Assembly: GCA_014529385.2 (NCBI GenBank)
Contig: CM043963.1
Span: forward strand, 1,366,001-1,430,000
Reading direction: 5' to 3'
DNA length: 64,000 nt
From: Adiantum capillus-veneris
Lineage: Eukaryota; Streptophyta; Polypodiopsida; Polypodiales; Pteridaceae
Position numbers and translations under genes: made by a program. The notes under the pieces were generated by a model that did not search any database, was not told the DNA's origin, and saw only the letters and a program-made list of their open reading frames with translations. This document shows, piece by piece, positions 33,466 to 45,170 of this stretch (the first letter of the stretch is position 1; each line of letters starts with the position of its first letter).

Positions 33466-36077
33466 TCTTGCTTGGTCACAAGGTTTCCTATAAAGGTATT
33501 GAGGTGGATCCAGCAAAGGCAAAAGCTCTCATTGAGCTACCATCACCAAAGAGTCTTAAGGAGGTCATCTCATTCATTCAAAAGGTGAAGTATATGTCAC
33601 GCTTCATTCACTTAGCCTCGAAGTTACTTCACCCTTTGCAAAAGTTGACACAACAAGTAGAATTTGCATGGTTTGATGATCTTGAAGAGTATTTTTGTAA
33701 TATTAAAGTCATTTTGTCAGAGCTACCAACACTCATGCCTCCTTGTTGGGAGTACACATTCTTTGTTAGCTCTAGTGTTGGAAAGGAGACGATTGGTGCA
33801 GTTTTATTACAACAACATCCCCACAGTACCAGGATGCGACCCATCTACTTTGCTAGTAGGGTCATGAATGCTTTAGAGAGAGGCTACACGGAGGCAGAAC
33901 TCATGATGCTTTCTCTCATGTTTGCAGTGAGAAAGTTTAGATCCTACTTGCTACCAAAACCTTTTGTAATTCTCACTGCAGAAAATTTGTTTCCTTGGGT
34001 GTCATCTCAAATGAGTCTTAGTACTAGGATCTTGAAATGGATTATGGATTTGCAAGAGTTTCAATACTCTTTCAAGGTAGAAGATAGTGTGCATGCACAA
34101 TTGGCAGGGATTCTCACTTATAAGGTACATGAGAAGGAAATTAAGGTGCCTAAGGTAAAGACCCTACCATTTCCACCACCTAAAAGTATTCCTAATGCTT
34201 TTACCTTGTTCTTTGATGGAGCTTTTCGATGAGTCACAGGAAAAGCAGGGGGAGGGCTAGTATTGCTCAACCCAAGTGGAGAGGTGGTCATGAAAGAGAA
34301 GGTCAATCTACCAGGTTCAACTAGCAACAATGAAGCAGAATATGACACACTACTTCATGGTTTAAAGATATGCATTGGCCAAGGTATACAACGTCTCATG
34401 GTAAAAGGGGATGCACTTCTCATCGTGAAGCAAATTTTAGGCATTTGGGCATGCAAGAATGAAAGTCTAAGGAAAAAAGTTAATGCCATTCGTAGATTGT
34501 TTAATCAATTTGAAGAAGTGCAACTATATCATATTCCTAGAAAACAGAATGAAGATGCCGATTTGCTTGCACAGCAAGTAGTTACATGTGTTGAGAAAGA
34601 AGTGCGGGTCATCATGGTGGCAGCAACTGTCAAGCAACCGAGATACCAGGGATTGGAGTCATTGACTCCCGTTATTAGCTACATTTTGGAGGGTGAGTTT
34701 CCACAAGACTTCACGAAGGCTCAGAAGAGGAGACTCATGAAGAAGGCAAGCACGTATCTCTTCCTAGAAGGATCCCTCTACCAAAGAGGGAAGGATCAAG
34801 TGTGCAGAAGAGTACCAACTATTGAGGAAATCCCAGCCATTCTAAAAGTTTTTCATGAGGAAGCGTGTGGTGGTCATTTTGCAGAGAAACTCACTGCAAA
34901 AAAGATTTTTCTTGCCGGATATGTTTGGCCAAGCTTGCACATTGATGTTCAACATTGGTGTAAAAGCTGTAACAATTGTTAGATTAATGGAAACAAGCGT
35001 CTGTTACATGGTCCACGTCAGTTAGTCCTTGCAAATGGTCCATTAGAAAAATGGGGCATTGATGCTATGGGTCCATTGCCTAGGACTAAAAATGGGAAAT
35101 CGTATATCTTGGTGGCCATAGACTACATGACGAGATGGGTAGAAGCACAAAGTGTGGCAAAGGTAAATGAGAGGACAGTGAGCAAATTTGTCTACACTCA
35201 CATTTGTTGTAGATTTGGCACACCTTTGGATATTGTTTCTGATAATGGTCCAGGGTTTAGAAAGGGCTTGCTCACAGAAGTCTGTGAAGAACTTCACATT
35301 CTACATCGTCATAGTACACCCTACTATCCCCAATCCAATGGTCTGGTAGAAAAAGCTAATGGTGTCATTGCAGGCATCATTAGAAAGATGGTGAGAAACA
35401 AGACAAAGTTGTGGGATGACTTCTTGGATGGTGCCTTGTGGGAGTATCGAACCACATATAGGGAAGCCACGGAGTTTAAACCATTTCACTTGGTCTATGG
35501 TCAAGAGGCTTTACAACCAATTGAGCTCAACATTCCAACAATGCGACTTCATGGCAACGTAGCACAAGATGATCAAGAAGCATGGATGGATCGACTTCTT
35601 ACCTTAGCTGAGCTTGAGTGGAAATGAGAAGTAGCATACGAGTGCTACAAGAGGAAAGCTACGCAGGCGAAGGAGAAGCTTGACAAGAAACTAAAGGACA
35701 AAGGCATCAATGAAGGAGATCTTGTGCTAAGGTATGACAATCCACTCGATAATCGTTTTGATGCCAAATTTGAAACTAGATGGCAGGGGCCATACATAGT
35801 TAAGAAGGCTTTCAATTCAAGTTACTATCAACTTATGGACTTGAATTGGAAAGAGAACTCTAGGAAGGTAAATGGTTATCGCTTGAAGCCCTATTTGAGT
35901 CGCCTTCTACCAAAGGATCTACCAAAGATCTGTCAAAGGGCAGCTGTCTCATGTAAGTATTGTTACATGAAGCATGAGTGTAACTCCAGCCAAAATTCTG
36001 AGGGTCCAAACAATGAAGATCTCGTCAAGGACTCTAAAGCACTATCTTTGGAAAAGATGCTCTATGATGGTACATGA
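33466..36077 (+). pseudogene. pol: Element C RNase H, second RNase H, integrase
   Basis: One frame from 33441 to 36077 with three stops: TGA at 34230-34232, TAG at 34980-34982, TGA at 35625-35627. Order: RT thumb and connection (HKVSYKGIEVDP); first RNase H (PIYFASRVMNALERGYTEAE); second, archaeal-type RNase H (TLFFDGAF, GSTSNNEAEYDTLLHGL, HIPRKQNEDAD); HHCC zinc site ending CKSCNNC; integrase core (WGIDAMGP, IVSDNGPG, GLVEKANG giving D-D-E); and a GPY/F-type end (RWQGPYIVKKAF). The tandem RNase H pair is diagnostic of the Tat lineage. No chromodomain is seen. Confidence 0.85.
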
Positions 36078-36105
36078 ATATACCATCATCCTGGGGGAGG
36101 GCTAA

Positions 36106-38486
36106 TGATAGCCGTTTTTCGGCTTTCCACAATTGCCATAGTAAGCTACCTCACCCTATCAAATCACTCAAACATTTTGGTTATCCCTACCATTTCACTG
36201 TACATAGGCATGTGTGAGTTAGGGACTTTCTCCATATTTTCTTCAAAACCCTCAGCTAGCTAGTCACTAGGCTAGTTGAGCCAAAAAAATAAATAAAATC
36301 AAAAAAATAAAATATATTATGGCTCATTTGTGTGTAAATATTTCATTGTATATAGGACCTGAATAAAAGGATTTTTCATAATTATTTTGGTATTTATTTA
36401 AATATTTTTACCTATGGTGTGTTATTTATGCTATGTACATTGACTCACCATTACCATATTTTTTCTTACCATTTTTCATACTCTTTATTCCATATAAAAA
36501 TAATTTCATGCAAGCTTCTCTTATTTTTGGCGTAACTCCATCCCAAAAAAAAATCCAAAAAAACTAGTTCTATTTATGTGTATATTTTTTCACTATTGTG
36601 ATTTTTTCCTTCCTACATCTATTACTCTCATAAATTAGACCACCAAAAATATTCATCTTTTTATGGTAGACTTATAATGAGAGAGATTTATTTTGACCCC
36701 TTTATATTTTTTCCACCTATATTATTTATATTTGACATGTACATATGTTTTTTTAGACCCCTCAATATTTGATTTTCTTAGTTGTACTATTCATTTATAT
36801 CATGATCTCAACAATATCTTCAATTATAGACCTACCAAATAAGGTCAAAGATATGTGGAATGCATGCATGCACCATGGGGGGCTCACTCTTGGAGGTATT
36901 CAAAAGAATCATCCAAAGAAGGACCTCACAAAGACTTTGTGCAGTGGAAAAAACAGTTGGTTTTGTTGAATTTTTAAAGATCACATGCTCCCCAAATTTG
37001 AAAAGGTGATAAAAACAAAGGTTGTAGCTGAAATTTTACCTCAAATTTTTTCATATTTTTATAAGCTACGAGCTGAGAGCTATGATTTTATTGGTGGACC
37101 CCAGTTTGCCCATGCTATGCAGCCACACTCCCTCTTCCACTTTATCATTTTCCTCTTTCACACACACTTCTCCACTCATCATCCCCACCTCTCTCACCAC
37201 TCCTCTGTGCACCCTACTCACCTTCTTCTCAACCTTGAAGAATAATAGAAACCATGGTGAACTCATGTCTCCTACACACACTTCCATTCCAAATTTGACC
37301 ACTTAGTCTCATTTTTCCTCATCCATATTATCCATATCTATAAAAAAAAACCACAAAATTCAGCCTCTTCTCTTGAAAGACAGCATCATGGTGATTACTC
37401 ATGTTCACTTACCTTGGCTCCCAAAGGAAGGTCAAGAGTGGAGAAAAAACGTACCGTCGAAGCTAGTGGACTATCAACTAGCGTCAAAATTGACCCTACT
37501 CAAGACACTTGGAGCATCAACATTATAAGAAATCCATATTTTCTTACCTATTAAGAGTTTTTTCTTCCTTATTTGTATCCTATATGGATACTTCCATTGT
37601 AAATATCCAATTCCATTTGTAAATTAATAAAAATACTAACTCTACTAATTTACTAACACTAACCTACTATGAAAAGTCCTATCACCTCCACTTCTCTCCT
37701 CTCTCTCTTCTTCATCTATCCCCACCAACTTCTTGATAATTCCAAGCAAAAGAAATTAGATAAGTGCTGAAAATGTAACCCAACCATGGTTAGAGGAGTA
37801 ACCCTAGCCCTCAAAATTGCTATAAAAGGAGGGTGCAGCTAGCACAAAAGGAGGGAGCCATAAGCAAGAGCACTATTCTATAGCTTGATAATCCAAGCTC
37901 AACCTCTCTAGAAGGAGCTCTTGAGTGGAATCTCATTGTCTTATGCATATTCATGTATTGTATTAGGGGTGATTAGCAAGGGAACTCTATGCCATTGTAA
38001 GAGAGAGTGATCATTCAATTGAGAGTAGGAAATCTATCATTTCTCCTACTAGTGTAAACCCAACATTTACTGAATCAAGGAGGGTGGATTTGGAGTAAGC
38101 TTGGATACTTTGTCTCTCTTTCAATGTGAATTAATGGACAACAATGATGTGTAAGTGTCTTGGTGTTTTTTTTTTAAAGTTCTTGATAGCTTGTCTCTTC
38201 GTGTTGTCATCATTTTAGCCATAAATCCCACATACTGTAAGAGGGCGACAGGGTGGAGAGGACTCCCCTGGCTTTAAGATAGTGATTGGGGTGGCTTTTC
38301 TTGTGATGTTTTGTGGTGTAATTTACTCAAATCTATGTTGAACAAATACTAATCTCACTTTCATTGGTCATGACAGATTTGTAAGAAGGTATTAGTGCAA
38401 CAATCACCCCCTCCCCCTTCTCTCTTTTTCTTACATATATAATTGTGTTTGCTTGATCACTGTTGAAAATTTGAAAGCATCCTGAG

Positions 38487-38554
<68 letters not shown>

Positions 38555-38726
38555 GCGTCCTAGTTCGCATCCAAAACTAGGTGGTGCCCAAAATTTGTGT
38601 AGGGTTAGGTTGCGGGTTTGCGTGTGTGTTTGCTGTTTTTTCCAACCCCAACCCAATTGAGCAGCACGGGAGCCTAGAAAAGTGCTTAGAGGCCACTCTT
38701 CTTGTTGCCCGCCACGGACCGCCTCA
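36106..38726 (+). repeat. Element C 3' LTR
   Basis: 2,621 bp, the partner of 27594-30183, preceded by the polypurine tract. The copies differ by scattered substitutions and by (CT)n length (38489-38552 here). The first 200 bases alone show more differences than the whole element A LTR pair, so C inserted well before A. Confidence 0.9.
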
Positions 38727-39078
38727 GTACAAAGGTAGAGTATAGGGGTATTGCAGTGACGACATGTGAGGAAGCATGGCTAGGCTTGCTACTTTACCAC
38801 TTTTGAGTACAACTACAAAGGCTAGTTGTCATCTACTATGAAAAAATTAGTAGCATACAAGTGGCACAAAACCTAGTTTTTCATGCCAAGATGAAGCACA
38901 TTGAGGTGCACTATCACTTCATCAAAGAGGCGGTCTTAGCAAGCAAAATCCCCTTGAGTACGTGTTACCAACATCTTCACAAAGGCTCTTTCAGCGGAGA
39001 AGCTACTACAATTTTGAGCAATTCTCGGCATACGAGACATTGGTACAACCAACAAACTAGGAAGTGTGCAACGCCGAG
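38727..39078 (+). pseudogene. Ty1/copia RNase H, second half and pol C terminus
   Basis: After element C the copia frame resumes with KVEYRGIAVTTCEEAWLGLLL (the EAEY...EA.WL part of RNase H), then ISSIQVAQNLVFHAKMKHIEVHYHFIKEAVL, matching the copia pattern (D..SAI.LA.NPVFHARTKHI.I.YHFIRE). Stops lie between the pieces. The frame ends near 39082. Confidence 0.75.
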
Positions 39079-39082
39079 CTAA

Positions 39083-39677
<595 letters not shown>

Positions 39678-39879
39678 ATGACCCGGCTAGGGCTTGGAGA
39701 CATCACACAAAGAATGTGCGAGAGAGTCATCAGATGCAAAGATTGAGAGGATTCAAGAGCGTGCATCCACTAATGCAAATAGAAATCATCCCAAATCAAC
39801 TAATGCTAATCTCACATCAAGCATCAATACAAGCAATCATCTACACACATCAAGCAACGAAGTGAAACACACTAATCTT

Positions 39880-40451
39880 GGAGTCTCTCAAGCACAACTC
39901 TAATTACATGCATTGACGATTAAGCACACAAGATCGCATTCAAGTCGGCCACCCCAACCATGCCAATCATGGTGTCCAAATCAAGTCACACATAATCAAA
40001 TTAAGCTCAAGGCTTCTTAAACCTACACAAGCACACCATTAGAGGACAACTCTAATCCCTCAATCTTGGAGTCTCTCAAGCACATTTCTAATTACATGCA
40101 TTGACGATTAAGCACACAAGATCGCATTCAAGTCGGCCACCCCAACCATGCCAATCATGGTGTCCAAATCAAGTCACACATAATCAAATTAAGCTCAAGG
40201 ATTCTTAAACCTACACACACACAAGCACACCATTAGAGGACAACTCTAATCCCTCAATCTTTGAGTTTCTCAAGCACAACTCTAATTACATGCATTGACG
40301 ATTAAGCACACAAGATCACATTCAAGTCGGCCACCCCAACCATGCCAATCATGGTGTCCAAATCAAGTCACACATAATAAAATTAAGCTCAAGGCTTCTT
40401 AAACCTACACACACAACCACACCATTAGAGGACAACTCTAATCCCTCAATC
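39880..40451. repeat. Three-copy 190-bp tandem repeat
   Basis: Units start near 39880, 40068 and 40262 with '(g/t)gagt(c/t)tctcaagcaca'. Each contains 'attacatgcattgacgatta', 'tcaagtcggccaccccaacc' and 'accattagaggacaactcta'. Spacings are 188 and 194 bp, the difference lying in a 'cacaca' run. Copies are nearly identical, so the array is recent or homogenised. It ends just before the E2 LTR. Confidence 0.9.
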
Positions 40452-40464
40452 ACGAGTACGCTGT

Positions 40465-42087
40465 CGTGCAGCTCCGCTCCCATGCTAAGAAAGATGCCAG
40501 AAAAATACATATCAAGCTTATTTAAAGTCTACCTGATTAATAGTTAGTGACCAGGGCTTGTTAACAGGCCAAGTTTAATGATTAATGTATGCCAGATGCG
40601 GCTTAAAAGGGCCAACAGATGCCTTAATGATGCCAAGAATGATTATGCTTGAAGTGAGCATAGATGGGAATTTTATGATTTAGAACGGTAGTGCTTGAAG
40701 TGCTCTACCAACCTGTCTTTACGGCTCGTCGATAGGAGCTACGATGAAGAAGTTATGGCATATTGAAGTTTGAGTCGATTGCAGATCCGTACCAGATTGG
40801 GCAACTGCAGCTACGGTGACAGAGATGAAATGAATGCATGGGCCTAAAGTGCTCTACTTCTGGAGTGTGTCGGTCTTTTCAGATTGGTGATTGGAGTTCC
40901 GGTCGCCAAGATATTGCCCCCGATAAAGATTCACCGGGGGCCGGTTCCGTACCACTCCGGTCGGCTCGTACGGAGTGCCATCTAGGAGATTTTGGCTCTT
41001 GCTCGGATGTTGGAGTGCAGCAAAGTAAGTGCTCGAGGAGAATCTTGTCCAAAATATTATCTCCTGCAGTGCATTGATAGCAGCTACATGTACGTCAAAT
41101 GTGGTGTACATCTCATTAAGTACAAAAAACTTCTTGAAGAGCTTCAAGTGAACTCATAGAATGCAATGATTGCGAGATAAGTCCAACAGAGGCAGGGCCA
41201 GGAAGCTGGACAAATGCAATCACGTACGCTTATATCTTGAAGGCAAGCATCACCATGCAAAATGATGCGGGCATAGAAATTCATGAAGATATTGTTAGTC
41301 AAGGACTGCTGAAAGGAGTTATGCTTGGCAATACCTCCGTCAGCATGTATGAAAAATGTGATGCCCTTACAAAGGCCACCCGCCCCTGACTTTAAGGTGC
41401 TTAGGGCGCCTGAGTTAAAAATGGCCGCCCAAGGGCAACCAAGAGAGAGGCCGCCAAAAACATTAAAAAGGCCATCCGCCTGCAAACAAAGGTAGCCCAC
41501 AAAATTAAAGGGTTTAATCAAATGTGAAAGGAAAAAAGAAGAGATGCCTAGACAGGCAGCAAGGACGGGACTGCGCAGGAAAAAAAAGGCTCGCAACCGC
41601 CACGAGTGAGCTCGGCTGAGCGCGTGACTGAAGCGCAATCTTCTTAGGATCTCCTCGCGCAGAAGTTTGACACCGCTCACGCAGGGTTTTGTGAAGGTCA
41701 GAAGTCGACCCCGCCATGTCATCAAAGTCTTTCCCACACCACGTCAGTCACGGCGCCGTGATTGCGTGGTGGGGGCAAAATTCTAGAGGAATTTTTTAGG
41801 TTTTTGGGGAAATGAGAAAAAAGAGAGAAGAAGAACAAGGAAGGAGGAGCGTGAGGGCAAGTGATTGCGAACATGGAAGGAGGGGGAAGAAGAACACAGA
41901 GCAAGCTCTAGCTCTCGAAGCTCAAGGTCAATATCTCTCATTCTCGCTCTCTCCCTTAGCATTGGGGAAGCTCGATCTCTCAAAAGTGAGGACTTTAAGG
42001 CATCCTCTCTCTCGACCTTGGCTAACGAGAGAAAGAGAAGAGGGGAGAAGCTCAAAGGCAGGAATATGTGAGGGTAAGCAAGAGAGG

Positions 42088-42183
<96 letters not shown>

Positions 42184-42828
42184 GTGGAGAGCAAGCTCGA
42201 GGCTTGAATCCGGCGAAGCACTTGGTAAGGGAAAGGATGCTTGGCAAGAGCAGGTAAGGCAGATCTCGGCAAGGGAAAAGATGCTTGGCAAGAGCAGGTA
42301 AGGCAGATCTCGGCAAGGGAAAGGTGCTTGGCAAGAGCAGATAAGAAAATTTCGGCAAGGGAAAGTTAAGGCAAAGGAAATTTGACAAGAGCAGATGTCA
42401 CAGCTCGACAAGCATTCAAGGAGTCTAGGGTTAAGTAATAAGATAAGGGAGTGGTAAGGCAAGAAGGAGAGAGGTACATATTTGGGAATTACAAGGACAT
42501 CAAGTAGGGAATTTCACCAGTTATCTACATCCTGATCAGCTTCAAATGGCTCTAATGGCAGGCATAAGTGAGATATTTATAGTCGTGATCTAATTTGAGA
42601 GCATTAAACTCTCTTAACACCATCAGTGACATTAACAGCAAACATTTGTAATCAAATTTCACTTCGGCTAATCATTAGCAGCTTAAAACATTTCGGTTGT
42701 CAAATTTTAAGCATTTAAGGTGTTTTGAGACTCTTTTACTTTGTGTTTGGCATCTAATCTCTCGCACCTCCCATAGCCACAGGCCTGATGCCTGCCTAGC
42801 TCACGTTTCGAACACATATCCCCCGACA
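40465..42828 (+). repeat. Element E2 5' LTR
   Basis: 2,364 bp, starting CGTGCAGCTCC (TGTGGAGCTCC in the 3' copy) and ending TCCCCCGACA. It contains (CT)n at 42091-42180 and, just after, repeats of 'cttggcaagagcag' and 'atctcggcaagggaaa' (about 42240-42365). A 197-codon minus-strand frame (41737-41144) recurs in the other LTR but lacks family features. Confidence 0.8.
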
Positions 42829-42832
42829 TCTT

Positions 42833-42848
42833 TGGTGAACCCGAGGTG
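42833..42848 (+). other. Element E2 putative primer-binding site
   Basis: TGGTGAACCCGAGGTG begins five bases after the LTR end CA. Position and TGG start fit; the tRNA is not assigned. Confidence 0.5.
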
Positions 42849-42873
42849 AAACAAGCCGGGGTGGGAGGTAAGG

Positions 42874-44532
42874 ATGGAGAATTTAGAGTAGATTATGAAA
42901 ATGGTTGCAGAGTTAAGTGCAAACGGTTTTGATGATAAGTCAACAGTGCCAGATTTTTCAAAGATGTTTCAATTGGTTCAAGGATCTCTGCTTGAAATAG
43001 AGACCGTAAAGAAGAAAAATCAAATGGATGAAGCTTTGGATGCAGCTTTAGATGGAGTATACGACGAGAGACAGCTCTTTGATGGATACGATCCAGAGGG
43101 CTACCTAGAGTGCTACGAGCTGGAGACCAAGGTAAGAGGGATACCAGAAGAATTGATGATCAAATCTTTTGAGCAGTTAGTGAGTTCAGATGTGAAGGAG
43201 CAGATACAAGAAGTTACCAAAGCTTGCAACGATGATTGGGAGTATTTCAAAGAAGCTATTGTGGAAGCACGTTATGAGGAGTATGAAATCTATCAAGAAC
43301 AGAGTCCAAGTCTACCAGACTACGCAGATATTCGAGGACAAGTACGATCAAAGTTAGAAGATGTGATTGATGAGTTTATTGTACAGGATGCTACCTTCTT
43401 ACAAGCTAATGATGAAGATATAGTCAAAGCTGTGTATGAGAAGTTGGGGTTTGCAGATGCTTGGCATGGAGTAGAAGGCTTTGAGGGTGAGGCTTTACAG
43501 CTTCAGGATACACACGGTGAATTTTTCAAAGAAGCTACACATGCAGTTTGGAATACACAGAATGAATTTTGCAAAGAACCTATGCATGTAGTACATGAAG
43601 AAAAGAAATCAGGGGATCAAAACAGTGAAGTGGCTAAAGCTCAAGAATAAATTTTGCAGGTAAATGAGTGCAGCCATATTCAAGTAGACATGCAGGAAGA
43701 TTTGGTTACAGCTGATACTTTTGCTACTGACTCAGAATTAGAGCAGAATGTTTTTGGTACAGATTTTACCATAGAGGTGATTGAAAATACTGGTACAGGT
43801 TTTGCCAAAGAGTTGATTAATGATACAAATGTCATAGGTCAAAGCAGGGATGCTGTTGAGAGCAGCAGGACCATGGATTTTGGTATACCACATTTACCAA
43901 ATTTTGATGTACCAAATTTTGAGGACTTGGCTAGGCAAGAGTATGTGCTTGATTCAGAGGGGGTGCAGACTCCTTCATTGACAAGTTTTAGTGAAGCACA
44001 ACTATCAAATTGGAAAACTGGTCTTGAATGTGATTATGATGATTCAGAGGGGGTGCAGACTCCTTTGACACGCTTCTGTGACCTAGAGCTACCGATCTAG
44101 CATACTAATCCTGAAATTGATGATGGTGATTTAGAGAGGGAGCAAACTTCTTCTCTATCGAGAATCTATGACACAGGGATCACACTATGGCAGAATGATC
44201 ATGGACTTGATGATGCTAATTCAGAGGGGGTGCATAGTGAAGTGCAATCTCTTGATATTGAATCTGATTGGTTTCATTGTGCTGATGATACAGACATGGC
44301 AGTAGATAAAATTTTCAATGTGTATGTGGAACTTTGTGCTATAGAAGTGCAAAGATATCTGGCTGAGGGTGAAAGACTTGAAGAGCAGTTTATTGTAGAT
44401 GCGTTTAGTATGCATTTCATATGTGAAAATTCTTGTTTATTGCAACAACCTGAGATGTGTAGGATTGAGGAACCTTCTCAAGCGGTGGACCTAGACCTTA
44501 TGTTCTTACTGGACGAAGCTTTGGAGGGTTCT
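42874..44532 (+). pseudogene. Element E2 gag-like frame with 30-residue repeats
   Basis: One frame runs from the ATG at 42874 to the insertion point of element B, with stops at 42889-42891, 43648-43650 and 44098-44100. The first 250 residues are acidic and helical and include FDGYDPEGYLECYELE and EQLVSSDVKEQIQEV, which I compare tentatively with retrotransposon capsid sequences. From 43953 four tandem units of about 90 bp follow, with SEGVQTP-like starts (the fourth reads SEGVH; the third is degenerate). No zinc knuckle or enzyme domain is seen. The product may be a structural or packaging protein of a non-autonomous element. Confidence 0.6.
43951..44310 (+). repeat. Four 90-bp units each carrying a PPT-like word
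   Basis: TTCAGAGGGGGTG occurs at 43953, 44043 and 44220, and in degenerate form (TTAGAGAGGGAGC) at 44131, so the period is 88-90 bp. The same 13-mer forms the element's own polypurine tract at 59046-59058, just before the 3' LTR. Confidence 0.85.
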
Positions 44533-44770
44533 TGTGCGCTCCTTGCCGCACTGTCGAAGCAAGGGACTTGCCGATACACCGTGTACGAGCCGCAGACGGC
44601 TCCAAGCACACAACTAGTTTAACTAGTAAGCTCAAAGAGGGCAATGGTGTGTCACTCACCGCCTTATGCTCCTGCCGTAGAGGATTCCTTGCCGCAAAGA
44701 AGAGGGAGACGCCGCGCTCAACCGCCTCGCCGCCGTCGTGCCGCTGCAACGCTCGATCGCACACACACTC

Positions 44771-44860
<90 letters not shown>

Positions 44861-45170
44861 GCACACACACAAGGAGATGGTGAAGGAGAAGGTGGAGATG
44901 GAGCAAGAGCAGCTTCTATTGCACAATGAGAGAATGAATCAATTTTAGGTTTAATTGGCTTTTATGTGAGCTCACCCCATTCACACTTGGGCGCCCATGC
45001 TTAGCCAACTAACCCTAGCATGTTCGTGTTAGAGTGCGCCTCTCATCGGCGATCACTCTACCTTTCCCTATTGGACCGACAAGCCCGGTGCCTGACTCTA
45101 CTTAAATAAATAATATGGTTACAGTGTCCGTCGTAGGCGATAGGGTGTCCGTGAGCCACGAGGGTTAACA
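44533..45170 (-). repeat. Element B 3' LTR
   Basis: 638 bp, from TGTGCGCTCC to GGTTAACA, with (CT)n at 44774-44858. Relative to the other LTR it lacks an 8-bp duplication near 57536 and has a longer CT tract and a few substitutions. The TATA position reads CATAAAAG on the minus strand. Confidence 0.9.

Larger units (their letters stand above)
27594..38726 (+). mobile_element. Gypsy element C (Tat-like), complete with LTRs
   Basis: An 11.1-kb element with LTRs of about 2.6 kb, a primer site, a polypurine tract (CTGGGGGAGGGCTAA before 36106) and gag-pol on the plus strand. The flanks are AGTAC at 27589-27593 and 38726-38730; the LTR end A is shared, so the duplication is 4 or 5 bp. The copia frame resumes directly after it. 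Two RNase H domains mark it as Tat-like. One frameshift and four nonsense codons inactivate it. Confidence 0.9.

Noticed and set aside
39880-40451. CRISPR-like array
   Set aside because: Three repeats of about 190 bp without spacers in a eukaryotic setting; this is an ordinary tandem repeat.
41144-41737. 197-residue minus-strand frame repeated at 59731-60324
   Set aside because: It recurs only because it lies in both E2 LTRs. It shows no motif, runs against the element direction, and is likely chance.
41783-42462. Ser-Leu and Arg-Glu repeat frames over (CT)n
   Set aside because: They are produced by the dinucleotide repeat. The same applies near 25000, 39600, 44800, 57600 and 60700.
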